Of a DNA stretch of 64,000 bases, positions 1-11,974 are shown piece by piece. The notes under the pieces are model-generated. The model made no database searches. It had not been told where the DNA came from and saw only the letters and a list, made by a program, of their open reading frames with translations. The translations under genes were made by a program, and so were the position numbers. The stretch's first letter is position 1, and every line of letters begins with the position of its first letter. The stretch is taken from contig NC_079516.1 in NCBI RefSeq assembly GCF_000801105.2, forward strand, positions 32,012,790 to 32,076,789. Reading direction: 5' to 3'. The stretch comes from Raphanus sativus (lineage: Eukaryota; Streptophyta; Magnoliopsida; Brassicales; Brassicaceae).

Positions 1-290
1 AGAAAGACGGATATTGGGATAGGATCCATAGACGATGCTCTACGGACGACATCGTCCTATGCCCAGAGACATGATGCGGAGAATGCTAGGCTGCGGAAAG
101 ACTTGGATTTGACCTAAGCTTCCTCTCGGGTTCTACCAAAGCTTACTTGGCGTCCCTCGAGAGTGTGTTCGATCTTACGGTGGACGGAAACCCGCAGATG
201 CAGGAGATGTTGCGGGTTAGACAGGAGAGACTCAACATCCACCCTCCACCAAGTCAGACTGCAGAACAGGAAGTTGCAGACTTGGAATGA
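1..290 (+). pseudogene. Plant En/Spm-type transposase (PF03004-like), last exon, copy A
   Basis: Frame 1 from base 1 encodes GIGSIDDALRTTSSYAQRHD and then ...AENARLRKDLDLT before a TAA at 115-117. The family reading resumes one frame over at about 114 (STKAYLASLESVFDLTV...) and runs through ERLNIHPPPSQTAEQEVADLE to a TGA at 288-290. The SSYAQRHD motif followed by a helical tail is typical of the C-terminal exon of Transposase_24/PF03004 proteins of CACTA elements. One frameshift near 115 makes it non-functional. The upstream exon is outside the window; compare copy B. Confidence 0.75.
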
Positions 291-529
291 ATCAACGTCC
301 GGGATTTATGCAGTTTTTTCCAAGGCGAAGATTTTCCCTAAATTTTTTTACTTTTAGTATAACATTTGATTTTCTCTAGTCTTTTTATGTATACCATTAT
401 GAGTCTTTTTTATTTATGCAATTTTTTTATTTCAGAATTGTAAATTATTATCTTTATTTTAAAATTAATTTTATAATATTTTTGGAATTAATCATTAATA
501 AAAATTAAAATAGAGTTGTTAGTTCGACA

Positions 530-860
530 TAAAGTTCAACATAATATTCCTCAAAATCTAATGACGGTTTTACGACGATACGCTTTGTTTTGTTTTTACG
601 ATGAAAACATTTTGTAGATTTACGGCGATTTTACGTAGAAATGTGCATTATGACCAAAGATTTACGAATATTTTGTTTTCATGGTTAGTTCAACATAATA
701 TTCCTCAAAAGCTAATGACGGTTTTACGACGATACGCTTTGTTTTGTTTTTACGATGGAAACATTTCGTAGATTTACGGCGATTTTACGTAGAAATGTGC
801 ATTATGACCAAAGATTTACGAATACTTTGTTTTCATGGTTAGTTCGTCGTAAAAAATTCG
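530..860. repeat. CACTA subterminal direct repeats, copy A
   Basis: A unit of about 150 bp is present twice in tandem (about 535-680 and 686-835): CTAATGACGGTTTTACGACG, TTTACGATG(A/G)AAACATTT, TAGATTTACGGCGATTTTAC, TGCATTATGACCAAAGATTT. The recurring core is TTTACGACG/GTCGTAAA. In CACTA elements such subterminal arrays are the transposase-binding region. The same array is at about 5985-6310 in copy B. Confidence 0.7.
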
Positions 861-1264
861 GCAGTTATAATCCGTATGTTTTTTGTAGTGGCATTGAAAA
901 ATCTTGGTTATTGTACTCGTTTGTTTTCTCATTTTTTCATAGAATTAACTCAAAAGTTTGTTTTATGTGAAAGTGTAAGGTGTTAGTTTGTTTGTGCATC
1001 TTCTATTTCCATCCAAATTATCTATTTAGATAGTTCATCCAAATAATTTATTTAGATGTTATTGGAGACTGTTTGTTTATCTATCTAGATGGTTCATCTA
1101 AATAAACTTATGTTTATTTCTATTTAGATGAGTTTAATAAACAATGATTTATATACAGTTGTTTTGATTAAATCATATTTCTATCTTTGTTGAAACATAT
1201 TAATTTTTATTAATTATTTAAAACATAATTATTAAAAAAATATGCTTTTGATAGGAATTATAAT

Positions 1265-1605
1265 TTTAAGATTTTAGCGGAAAATTCATTTTTGTCATTT
1301 TCACAAGAAAATATGTTTTTATGGTTTTATGGAGAAAATATAATTTTGTAGTTCTTCCGAGAAAAAATGTTTTACAGTTTTAGCGGAAAAATATTATAAA
1401 ATTTTGACGCGAAAAACCATTTTACAGTATAGATAGAAAATGCGTATTACAATTTTTATGAGAAAATGATTTTTTTTGGTTTTGATGGAAAAGTACATTT
1501 TTGCAGTTTTAGGGTGAAAATATATTTTCATAGTTTCGGTGGAATAAAACAATTTTTTGTTTTATCAAAAAAATATATTTTGTATAGTTTTTTGGGGAAC
1601 TCTTT
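1265..1605. repeat. Degenerate AT-rich tandem repeat, copy A
   Basis: Loose tandem units of about 36-46 bp built on the pattern TTTT(A/G)CAGTTTTAGCGG followed by AAAAATAT. At least seven units can be read, strongly diverged. The open frame seen here (1466-1699) is a by-product of the repeat. Copy B lies at about 6718-7055. The stretch 891-1264 is plain AT-rich sequence with ATTTAGATG/CATCTAAAT words near 1020-1130 and no gene that I can see. Confidence 0.6.
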
Positions 1606-1696
1606 TTCTTATGCAACAAGAGATCGTGGAAGTGGGCTTGAATTTTTAAACTGGGATATATATTTTTTTTTTGTCGTCGACTATTACAAACTTATA

Positions 1697-1990
1697 TAGA
1701 CTCTGTAAACCAATTTGGTGGCTCTTCATCCATGTGCACAACAAAAGACATTTGAGTCCTAGTTCCTCGTGCTAATCCATCGGTCTTCGTATTTTGAGTA
1801 TGTGGTACATAGATTATCTCTCAGCTGTGAAAATTCTCCTGTAAGGTCTTAATATCCGCCAAGTAAGATGCAAAAGCATATCATTCTTCTGGTTCCGACA
1901 CCATATTTACTAATTGAGAACAGTCTGTTGCAAACGTGACCCTAAACTGATGTAAATTCCGCATACGCTCCATCGCCCAGACTGGGATAT
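1697..1990 (-). pseudogene. RNase H-like (RVT_3) fragment of a non-LTR retroelement, copy A
   Basis: On the minus strand one frame reads WAMERMRNLHQFRVTFATDC, SQLVNMVSEPEE, then a stop where Trp is expected, AFASYLADIKTLQENF, a second stop, EIIYVPHTQNTKTDGLARGT and ...VVHMDEEPPNWFTES. This matches the plant RVT_3/RNase H-like domain found at the C-terminus of LINE reverse transcriptases and related orphan genes. The D in FATDCSQLV and the N-x-x-x-D-x-L-A motif are recognisable. Two in-frame stops and the lack of upstream domains make it a relic. The match is from memory of the family, not a search. Confidence 0.7.
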
Positions 1991-2428
1991 ATTTAAATCC
2001 TATTTTTTTCTTGTTCAACACGGCTATTAAATCCCAATACGGCTTTACTTATAAAAATTGAACAATTTGTTAATTTATTATTTATGTTTCCGATAGCAAC
2101 AATTTGAAATATAAAAACAAAATCATGATTGTGCAAGGCAACGCGTAATTAAAGAAATAAGGATAATATACTTGGGGATCACGTTCTAGTAAGTAATCAA
2201 CAACTAAAAAAAGAAAGGCAAGCTAGTCAAAAGTTTCAGCTCAACAAACGTGACACAGAGACATGCAAATTCGTTTTGACTTGTTTCCAATTTATGAACT
2301 AATACTATTACCACCAGTTGACAAAAAAATGCTATTACCACCAAGTAACAAAAAAAAACTCCAACGTACGACATAATCCGTTCCGCTAAAAGAAAATAAA
2401 TATCGTTTAATCTGTGTAATAAATCTAA

Positions 2429-2460
2429 CTAGATTTTGACCCGCCCTTAAAAGGGCGGGT
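2429..2460 (-). mobile_element. Helitron 3' terminus (hairpin + CTAG), copy A
   Basis: On the minus strand ACCCGCCCTTTTAAGGGCGGGT forms a perfect palindromic hairpin (2439-2460), followed 7 bases later by CTAG and then T. A GC hairpin just before CTRR and insertion next to T is the signature of a Helitron 3' end. The element body would extend to higher coordinates (2461 towards 4100), which is AT-rich, non-coding and holds further CCCGC/GCGGG words near 2640-2720. I could not place its 5' TC end. Confidence 0.6.
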
Positions 2461-4174
2461 ATATTTTTTTGTTTTAATTTAATTTTCATATTTGTATTTT
2501 TTCTGGTTATATTTTTATTTTTCTTTGTAATCATATTTGTGTATAAATTTTAATCAAAATATATTTTTATTAAATAATAGCAATTTAAAAATTGATTCAA
2601 TATACGTTCTGTTAGAGCTGGATTGCCTGTCAAACCTGCCAACCTGCGGGTTTTAATTTTGTTTTGGTCAAAAAATATGACCCGCACAACCCGCAAATAA
2701 ATAATTTGTACCAGAACCCGCATTTGTGTTTTTTTGTAATCATATTTTTGTTTAATATTAATTTAATTTAATATAATTTTTGATAACTATATTAAATCTG
2801 TCAAGTTGCATAACTCTATATTTATGGTACATGTATTTCAGAAATTATTTTTATTTTTGTAAAGTCAATAACATGTTATATTTTCTTAATAGTTACCCAC
2901 ATAATTAGTCAAGAATATTCATACACAAAAAATCTGATTTGGATCCGACTCGAAAATCAAACTCTCGTACTCTATTAGACATAAACTATATACTCGAACG
3001 ATTCTTAAAGTGTTATTTCCGAAAATCAATATCAAACCCAACCTACATTGAAAACCGAACAAAATTTTGAAAAATGTTTAAAAAAAATAATTTTTAATAT
3101 ATTTGTTAAATATATATATATAGTCTTCATTAAATTTAAGTAAAATCACATTTAGTAAATTTACTAAATATTATTTAGTTGATAACTTATTTATAATCCG
3201 TTAAACTAAATGAGTTTATAAAAATATTTTTTCGAATCCAAAGGATCACAATTTAAAGACATCTTGAGCTTTTTTATTTGGAAAATATACATGGTTACCA
3301 AATATGTTTTTAGTGTGTAAATGTTTTACACATAAATCATTTGTTTAATGGGTAATAGTAATAATGTCATGTTTTAATATATTTGGGTTTACGAATCTCA
3401 TTTACAATGAAACGGACTGTTCGTTGATATTGATGATGTTTCGAAGCTTTATTGATGGCATTAAAAAGAAAACAAATCCCTCCAGTTTTCTATATTCAGA
3501 TTATAATTTAATTAAATAAAATAAAGAATAAAACATGACTTGAATTTGAAATGGGCTATTTTTGTAACTTATTTTGTAGAGAAAGAATGATTTAGCTATT
3601 TACATTTTTTTGTTAAACAATAAAACGTATGGGTCCGAAAAAGTTGGAACTAAGAGGAAGTTAATAACAAAATTTAAAAGGTCAACACAACCTTCGATTT
3701 CATGGCAGTTATAAAATTAATAATATTGATTTCATGGCAGTTATAAAATTTAAAAGGTGGACACAACCTTTATCAATTGGTCATACATGAGAATTAATAG
3801 AATAGATTTTTAGGTTGCTACAAACCAACCCGAACCGAAAATGATCCAACTCGAACATCCTACGATATTTATAATATTCGAATGATATTTATTTAATTTA
3901 AAAATCTAGGGGAAAAATATTGTGTATCACGAAAACATATATGATCAATTAATAGTTTCCTAAAATGTAGGAAGTTTAAATGGATTTAATGATTTTATTT
4001 GGATAGAGATATTTTTTTAATAAAAATACAATTCAAGTTTTCAAACAGTTTTTTAACTACAATTCAAGTTTCCAAACAAACTTATTCTTTATAAATGCTA
4101 TCCAAGTAACCAAACACACCAAATTTTTTTAATACTCTTATTCAAGTATCCAAACACACCGAAATTGTACTTCA

Positions 4175-4500
4175 CCGAAATAAAGCGATGAGAACATGAA
4201 TGATGAATCTGAATGATGTATAATATTTGTTTTTTATAACAACTATATAATAATTGTTATCACTAGTAATAATGCATGTTTTGAAAAAAAAAATCTTATT
4301 TATTTCCAAAACTTTAATTTATACAAAAACAAGTTTAGAGATGTGTTTAGGTGTTTAGAGTTTTTGAGATGTTAGAATAAAAATATAAAAAGTATGAGAT
4401 GTTTGGATAAAAAAGAGAAAAGAAGTTTAAGATGGTAGAAGAAAAAGAGAAGGAATATAAGATGTTTGAAGTAAAAGAGAAGATGTATATGGTTTGGGGT
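4175..4500. other. AT-rich spacer, no gene seen
   Basis: Unique stretch between the two duplicated copies. It holds purine-rich, loosely repeated units (GAGATGTTTGGATAAAAAAGAG-like, 4365-4495) and no supported coding frame. Confidence 0.5.
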
Positions 4501-6343
4501 TTAGGGATTCGAAGTTTAGGGATTCAACAAGGGTTCGTCGTAAGGTTGGCGTAAATAGAAACACATGATCTCATTAATTCAATGTAATACCAATTCGTCG
4601 TAAAGTAGATGTAAAACAAAAACATGCGCCCTCTTTAATTCGTAGTAACAGGATTCATCGTAAAATCGAAGTAATGGGATTCATCTTAAAGTCGATGTAC
4701 TTCAAAAACGCAGAATATCTTCAATTCGTCGTAAAAACACGGGATCTCTTTATTTCGTCGTAAATTTACTTCCCCTTTACAACGAAAATTAATTCTCTAT
4801 ATATATGGGCTCGCCTTACATCCTTATTCTCTATCATTGGGATCAATGAGCAAGTGAAGAATAAGTTCAATGAGAAAGCGAATAAGAGTCTTTACAACAC
4901 CATCTCCGACTAGAAGGTCATTTATCTGCAGCGAGGCCATGACGCTAGGCTCCTCGGTCTCACAAAGAACATATGGGATGGACTCATCAGGTATTTGCAC
5001 GACCCCACTCCATCCAAATCGCTGTACAGTGCCCCTTTTCTCGGATGACGAGGGATGAGAATGTCGCTGTTCGTCTACACATGGTAAATATTCAATTTTG
5101 TATTTTATTTCAATAATATTAATTAACTTGATATATATAATTCTATCTACCTAACTTTTGTTTTGGCAGATTAAAAAAACAATGGGGGTTGCCATCGCTT
5201 CCTGATCTGTTTCGGGAAACCCACTCGGAAGGGAGTGTTTTTGCGGATCCTCGCTCTGAGAAGATTTACAGCGATGTCACTGCTCGGATTGCTAAACGCC
5301 AGACTCAGCTCATGCAACGGTCACCGATGGAGTTTCTGTTGAGTTGTCTACTATCGAGTTGGACAACATTTTCGAAGAAGTATAAATTTTTCATTATTAA
5401 TATTTATTGCTTTTAAAATTTTACATTATTTTATCAATTTATTAATTAATTTAAGAAAGACGGATATTGGGATAGGATCCATAGACGATGCTCTACGGAC
5501 GACATCGTCCTATGCCCAGAGACATGATGCGGAGAATGCTAGGCTGCGGAAAGACTTGGATTTGACCTAAGCTTCCTCTCGGGTTCTACCAAAGCTTACT
5601 TGGCGTCCCTCGAGAGTGTGTTCGATCTTACGGTGGACGGAAACCCGCAGATGCAGGAGATGTTGCGGGTTAGACAGGAGAGACTCAACATCCACCCTCC
5701 ACCAAGTCAGACTGCAGAACAGGAAGTTGCAGACTTGGAATGAATCAACGTCCGGGATTTATGCAGTTTTTTCCAAGGCGAAGATTTTCCCTAAATTTTT
5801 TTACTTTTAGTATAACATTTGATTTTCTCTAGTCTTTTTATGTATACCATTATGAGTCTTTTTTATTTATGCAATTTTTTTATTTCAGAATTGTAAATTA
5901 TTATCTTTATTTTAAAATTAATTTTATAATATTTTTGGAATTAATCATTAATAAAAATTAAAATAGAGTTGTTAGTTCGACATAAAGTTCAACATAATAT
6001 TCCTCAAAATCTAATGACGGTTTTACGACGATACGCTTTGTTTTGTTTTTACGATGAAAACATTTTGTAGATTTACGGCGATTTTACGTAGAAATGTGCA
6101 TTATGACCAAAGATTTACGAATATTTTGTTTTCATGGTTAGTTCAACATAATATTCCTCAAAAGCTAATGACGGTTTTACGACGATACGCTTTGTTTTGT
6201 TTTTACGATGGAAACATTTCGTAGATTTACGGCGATTTTACGTAGAAATGTGCATTATGACCAAAGATTTACGAATACTTTGTTTTCATGGTTAGTTCGT
6301 CGTAAAAAATTCGGCAGTTATAATCCGTATGTTTTTTGTAGTG
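4500..6343 (+). mobile_element. CACTA transposon relic, most complete copy
   Basis: From left to right: about seven TTCGTCGTAA-type subterminal repeats (4533-4770), a TATA-like TATATATATGGGCTCGCC stretch near 4797, a decayed two-exon transposase (about 4860-5743), the 150-bp subterminal repeats (about 5985-6310), and the right terminus TTTTTTGTAGTG ending at 6343. No CACTAC left terminus was found upstream of 4533, so the left end is lost or diverged. At about 1.8 kb it is an internally deleted, non-autonomous derivative. Confidence 0.65.
4860..5743 (+). pseudogene. Plant En/Spm-type transposase (PF03004-like), broken two-exon copy
   Basis: Exon 1 has SLPDLFRETHSEGSVFADPR then SEKIYSDVTARIAKRQTQLM (about 5189-5315), the hallmark RETH...RQTQL block of PF03004 proteins. 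A frameshift near 5320 is needed to continue into SVELSTIELDNIFEEV. A GT donor at 5380-5381 and TTTAAG acceptor at 5455 bracket a 76-bp AT-rich intron. Exon 2 (5456-5743) repeats the copy A exon with the same frameshift and stop. The N-terminal part before 5165 is poorly recognisable. In intact CACTA elements this protein accompanies the catalytic TNP2-type transposase, which is absent here. Confidence 0.7.
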
Positions 6344-7147
6344 GCATTGAAAAATCTTGGTTATTGTACTCGTTTGTTTTCTCATTTTTTCATAGAATTA
6401 ACTCAAAAGTTTGTTTTATGTGAAAGTGTAAGGTGTTAGTTTGTTTGTGCATCTTCTATTTCCATCCAAATTATCTATTTAGATAGTTCATCCAAATAAT
6501 TTATTTAGATGTTATTGGAGACTGTTTGTTTATCTATCTAGATGGTTCATCTAAATAAACTTATGTTTATTTCTATTTAGATGAGTTTAATAAACAATGA
6601 TTTATATACAGTTGTTTTGATTAAATCATATTTCTATCTTTGTTGAAACATATTAATTTTTATTAATTATTTAAAACATAATTATTAAAAAATATGCTTT
6701 TGATAGGAATTATAATTTTAAGATTTTAGCGGAAAATTCATTTTTGTCATTTTCACAAGAAAATATGTTTTTATGGTTTTATGGAGAAAATATAATTTTG
6801 TAGTTCTTCCGAGAAAAAATGTTTTACAGTTTTAGCGGAAAAATATTATAAAATTTTGACGCGAAAAACCATTTTACAGTATAGATAGAAAATGCGTATT
6901 ACAATTTTTATGAGAAAATGATTTTTTTTGGTTTTGATGGAAAAGTACATTTTTGCAGTTTTAGGGTGAAAATATATTTTCATAGTTTCGGCGGAATAAA
7001 ACAATTTTTTGTTTTATCAAAAAATATATTTTGTATAGTTTTTTGGGGAACTCTTTTTCTTATGCAACAAGAGATCGTGGAAGTGGGCTTGAATTTTTAA
7101 ACTGGGATATATATTTTTTTTTTGTCGTCGACTATTACAAACTTATA

Positions 7148-7441
7148 TAGACTCTGTAAACCAATTTGGTGGCTCTTCATCCATGTGCACAACAAAAGAC
7201 ATTTGAGTCCTAGTTCCTCGTGCTAATCCATCGGTCTTCGTATTTTGAGTATGTGGTACATAGATTATCTCTCAGCTGTGAAAATTCTCCTGTAAGGTCT
7301 TAATATCCGCCAAGTAAGATGCAAAAGCATATCATTCTTCTGGTTCCGACACCATATTTACTAATTGAGAACAGTCTGTTGCAAACGTGACCCTAAACTG
7401 ATGTAAATTCCGCATACGCTCCATCGCCCAGACTGGGATAT
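7148..7441 (-). pseudogene. RNase H-like (RVT_3) fragment, copy B
   Basis: Duplicate of 1697-1990 (local offset 5451), with the same two in-frame stops. The shared lesions show that the fragment was already dead before the tandem duplication. Confidence 0.7.
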
Positions 7442-7879
7442 ATTTAAATCCTATTTTTTTCTTGTTCAACACGGCTATTAAATCCCAATACGGCTTTACT
7501 TATAAAAATTGAACAATTTGTTAATTTATTATTTATGTTTCCGATAGCAACAATTTGAAATATAAAAACAAAATCATGATTGTGCAAGGCAACGCGTAAT
7601 TAAAGAAATAAGGATAATATACTTGGGGATCACGTTCTAGTAAGTAATCAACAACTAAAAAAAGAAAGGCAAGCTAGTCAAAAGTTTCAGCTCAACAAAC
7701 GTGACACAGAGACATGCAAATTCGTTTTGACTTGTTTCCAATTTATGAACTAATACTATTACCACCAGTTGACAAAAAAATGCTATTACCACCAAGTAAC
7801 AAAAAAAAACTCCAACGTACGACATAATCCGTTCCGCTAAAAGAAAATAAATATCGTTTAATCTGTGTAATAAATTTAA

Positions 7880-7911
7880 CTAGATTTTGACCCGCCCTTA
7901 AAAGGGCGGGT
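7880..7911 (-). mobile_element. Helitron 3' terminus (hairpin + CTAG), copy B
   Basis: Duplicate of 2429-2460 with the same palindromic hairpin and CTAG. One C-to-T difference lies just outside it (AAATCTAAC in copy A, AAATTTAAC in copy B). Confidence 0.6.
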
Positions 7912-9893
7912 ATATTTTTTTGTTTTAATTTAATTTTCATATTTGTATTTTTTCTGGTTATATTTTTATTTTTCTTTGTAATCATATTTGTGTATAAATT
8001 TTAATCAAAATATATTTTTATTAAATAATAGCAATTTAAAAATTGATTCAATATACGTTCTGTTAGAGCTGGATTGCCTGTCAAACCTGCCAACCTGCGG
8101 GTTTTAATTTTGTTTTGGTCAAAAAATATGACCCGCACAACCCGCAAATAAATAATTTGTACCAGAACCCGCATTTGTGTTTTTTTGTAATCATATTTTT
8201 GTTTAATATTAATTTAATTTAATATAATTTTTGATAACTATATTAAATCTGTCAAGTTGCATAACTCTATATTTATGGTACATGTATTTCAGAAATTATT
8301 TTTATTTTTGTAAAGTCAATAACATGTTATATTTTCTTAATAGTTACCCACATAATTAGTCAAGAATATTCATACACAAAAAATCTGATTTGGATCCGAC
8401 TCGAAAATCAAACTCTCGTACTCTATTAGACATAAACTATATACTCGAACGATTCTTAAAGTGTTATTTCCGAAAATCAATATCAAACCCAACCTACATT
8501 GAAAACCGAACAAAATTTTGAAAAATGTTTTAAAAAAAATAATTTTTAATATATTTGTTAAATATATATATAGTCTTCATTAAATTTAAGTAAAATCACA
8601 TTTAGTAAATTTACTAAATATTATTTAGTTGATAACTTATTTATAATCCGTTAAACTAAATGAGTTTATAAAAATATTTTTTCGAATCCAAAGGATCACA
8701 ATTTAAAGACATCTTGAGCTTTTTTATTTGGAAAATATACATGGTTACCAAATATGTTTTTAGTGTGTAAATGTTTTACACGTAAATCATTTGTTTAATG
8801 GGTAATAGTAATAATGTCATGTTTTAATATATTTGGGTTTACGAATCTCATTTACAATGAAACGGACTGTTCGTTGATATTGATGATGTTTCGAAGCTTT
8901 ATTGATGGCATTAAAAAGAAAACAAATCCCTCCAGTTTTCTATATTCAGATTATAATTTAATTAAATAAAATAAAGAATAAAACATGACTTGAATTTGAA
9001 ATGGGCTATTTTTGTAACTTATTTTGTAGAGAAAGAATGATTTAGCTATTTACATTTTTTTGTTAAACAATAAAACGTATGGGTCCGAAAAAGTTGGAAC
9101 TAAGAGGAAGTTAATAACAAAATTTAAAAGGTCAACACAACCTTCGATTTCATGGCAGTTATAAAATTAATAATATTGATTTCATGGCAGTTATAAAATT
9201 TAAAAGGTGGACACAACCTTTATCAATTGGTCATACATGAGAATTAATAGAATAGATTTTTAGGTTGCTACAAACCAACCCGAACCGAAAATGATCCAAC
9301 TCGAACATCCTACGATATTTATAATATTCGAATGATATTTATTTAATTTAAAAATCTAGGGGAAAAATATTGTGTATCACGAAAACATATATGATCAATT
9401 AATAGTTTCCTAAAATGTAGGAAGTTTAAATGGATTTAATGATTTTATTTGGATAGAGATATTTTTTTAATAAAAATACAATTCAAGTTTTCAAACAATT
9501 TTTTAACTACAATTCAAGTTTCCAAACAAACTTATTCTTTATAAATGCTATCCAAGTAACCAAACACACCAAATTTTTTTAATACTCTTATTCAAGTATC
9601 CAAACACACCGAAATTGTACTTCAGCTTTAATAAGATAGATGATTCTTGGTCCAAAAAGATTATGGAATTTAGATTTACAATTTTTTATTACAAAAAGAA
9701 AAGAAGAAAAAGGTCATAAATAATAAATTATTATCATGATGTTACAACAAAATAAAATCAGTTTTTGTTATGCTTTGAAAACAAAAAAAAAATAGCAAAA
9801 TAGATTGTTTTTTTTTAGTTTTTAAACAAAAGTAGCGTATTGAATTATTAAAAATGTTCTACATGCATGCTTATGTGAAAGTCAAATGTTTCG

Positions 9894-10169
9894 GGTCTGA
9901 TTGGTAATGGCTGTAGCTTCGAAATTATTGCTGTAGAAAAAAATCTGTAAATTTTTTGCTGTAACTTTAAATTTTATTGCTGTAGAATTTTATGGAAAGC
10001 ACTAAAAAATTGCTTTGGATATTTGGCTCAGCAGAGAACTTCTACAGCTGTAGATTATTTCAAGAGCTGTAGTTTTAAAAAATAAATTAAAGTTTGATTG
10101 CTCTGATTCTTGTGCTTTAGAAATAAATGGGGCTGTGGAGAGCACCCACATCCATTACCAATCACATCC
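9894..10169. mobile_element. MITE with terminal inverted repeats (276 bp)
   Basis: The left end GGTCTGATTGGTAATGG and the reverse complement of the right end GGATGTGATTGGTAATGG form terminal inverted repeats of about 17 bp. The inside is AT-rich with repeated GCTGTAG words and no coding frame. Both ends are flanked by the same 17 bases, GAAAGTCAAATGTTTCG (9877-9893 and 10170-10186), which looks like a target duplication but is longer than the usual 8-10 bp of hAT or Mutator elements. Superfamily not assigned. Confidence 0.65.
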
Positions 10170-10412
10170 GAAAGTCAAATGTTTCGAGTATGCTTTTTCT
10201 TTTAGTGTTTTGAGTTTGTTTATATATAAAATGATTGGTGAATTCTCTAGAATTTTGGGAAAATTCATCAATATCCTGATATATATGAAGATTTATATTT
10301 ATCTAGGAGATTTCTTTTTATATATAAGTATGATGAAATCTCTTCAGAAACCAGAAGTTCGATTACCGTCGTTCTCTTTTTTACCAGTAAAATTGCTTAT
10401 GGATTAATTTAT

Positions 10413-11974
10413 GGAAAAATTAGAAAAAGAGATACTCTCAACTTTTGTTTATCCTTTTAAGATTTTTGATATTTTTGGTCATTCTAAACATATTTCATTC
10501 ATCTGTTATGGAAAAAATAGTAAACTAAATTTAAAAATATGAAAACTATTAAAAACATAGATATAACAATTTATATATTTAACTTTTTTTTAGAAAAAAT
10601 AATGAAATCATAATTTATTTAATGTTCTAGCTAGGGATAGAATACTCATTCTAGCAATCTACTTATTTTAGAAATCGGATACTAAGTATTATATATAGAT
10701 CTATCCTGAATATATAACGCAAACAAAACTTTCCTGTTATTCGATATAAGCTAGAATTCATTAGGTAATATTCTAAAAATATGTCATTAGTCTACTTGTA
10801 GCTTGATTACGTCTTATAGCCATAACTCTACGATATACCTATTCTTGTTTATGTTTCATAACCTATTATGTCTTTTACCATATGTTACGTTTAAGGCAGA
10901 ATATGTTTCTTACCAACTCTATTGTGTTCTACATAACGTAAAATACATATTATAGGAAAATCTGAAAAATATGAAAACTTCCATATTTCAGTTAATATAT
11001 TTTCTAAATCTTGCACAAAATCTACCATAAGTTCCGCACAATATCTTCTCCCGCAAATTAAAAAATCATCAAAACTGTTCTTTCCTTCACTCGAACCTAA
11101 GTTATTCAAGAGAAAACTACATATGCAAGCCACTAGACCACATAGATTCACGACACTTTGATACATATACCAGTTTATACTATCAAGTATAATAAAAAAT
11201 TTAAAATTAATCATTGATTAATCCACAATTAATTTCTAAGTTTTGTTAAATAATGAATTTTCATATAACAGGGTGAAAAATATGAATACCGCTGGTCTAG
11301 ATTGCATAAATGAAAGTTTTGGAATTAATTCGAAAAGCAATATTTACAAACAGAAAGTTATGGGACAAATCCATGATTAGTCAAAAGTTTGAGGACATAT
11401 CTTGCAAAATTACCCAAACTGACCATTGTTGGCTTCGACAACCTTTTCTTTGATCCGCGACAACAAGGATTAATTCCGACGTAACGGAGACAGTGGACTG
11501 AATGAAACAGAGAGCACGACGACATTGGAGCCTTTGGATATGAGACAGAGGAGTGTCATCGCGAGTTGATGCCGTGGAGGAAGCATGGTCGCAGCGATTG
11601 GAACAGAGCATGATCACGAACTTGACGAGACGAAGCCGACACGAAGCAGAGCAGGATGGTGAGATCTAAAGAAGTTGATTGGAAGTTTTTACTGTATTTA
11701 CCTTATGTTTTTTTTATTTCTGTTTTTTTACATTAGTGAAGAAGACGATGTTGAAGTTTATTTTGTCGAAGAATATGATAGTGTGGATTTCCTTTCTTTT
11801 TCTGTTTTTTTTTCAATAAAAACTTAAATTAATTAGAAAATATTAAGATTAAATAGGTTAATTGAAGGGTATAATGGTATTAAAGGAAATATAAATCCTA
11901 GTTACCTAAATAATCTTCTATAAATTTTATTGGGACAAACCTAAGTTGAGAGTGTCTCTTTTTTCCAATTTTCC
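10413..11974. mobile_element. MULE-like or other TIR element (1.56 kb)
   Basis: The left end GGAAAAATTAGAAAAAGAGA continues into TACTCTCAACTT. The reverse complement of the right end, GGAAAATTGGAAAAAAGAGA, continues into CACTCTCAACTT. This gives imperfect terminal inverted repeats of about 32 bp. No exact target duplication is evident (ATTAATTTAT on the left, TATTTATACC on the right). Most of the inside is AT-rich, but 11420-11660 is clearly more GC-rich and could be captured sequence. No transposase is visible. Confidence 0.5.

Larger units (their letters stand above)
1..890 (+). mobile_element. CACTA (En/Spm) transposon 3' part, copy A
   Basis: Right-hand end of a CACTA element. The terminus at 890 reads ...TTTTTTGTAGTG, the reverse complement of CACTACAAAAAA, the expected CACTA terminal repeat. 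Just inside lie repeated GACGGTTTTACGACGATACG and GTCGTAAA units (530-860), typical subterminal repeats of this superfamily. The transposase remnant occupies 1-290. The 3 bp after the terminus are GCA; the matching left end is outside the window, so the target duplication cannot be tested. Confidence 0.75.
1..4174. repeat. Tandem duplication 1, copy A (cut by window start)
   Basis: Positions 1-4174 recur at 5454-9624 in the same orientation. The offset is 5453 at the left and 5450 at the right because of a few 1-base indels in homopolymers. I spotted only about seven differences (for example T/C near 1531/6984 and C/T near 2425/7876), so the copies are more than 99.5% identical. The 1279 bases between them (4175-5453) occur once in the window. 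The simplest reading is a tandem duplication with a unit of about 5.45 kb whose left end lies before the window. An assembly duplication cannot be excluded. Confidence 0.95.
5454..9624. repeat. Tandem duplication 1, copy B
   Basis: Second copy of 1-4174. Similarity ends sharply after the shared CGAAATTGTACTTCA: copy A continues with CCGAAATAAAGC and copy B with GCTTTAATAAGAT, which marks the breakpoint at about 4174/9624. Unlike copy A, this copy has its upstream part in the window, so the whole CACTA relic (about 4500-6343) can be read here. Confidence 0.95.

Noticed and set aside
1466..1699. 77-codon frame in AT-rich DNA
   Set aside because: Produced by degenerate tandem repeats; copy B of the duplication truncates it by a 1-base indel.
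11381..11617. 78-codon minus-strand frame inside the MULE-like element
   Set aside because: No recognisable domain and no clear start context; kept only as a note on possible captured sequence.
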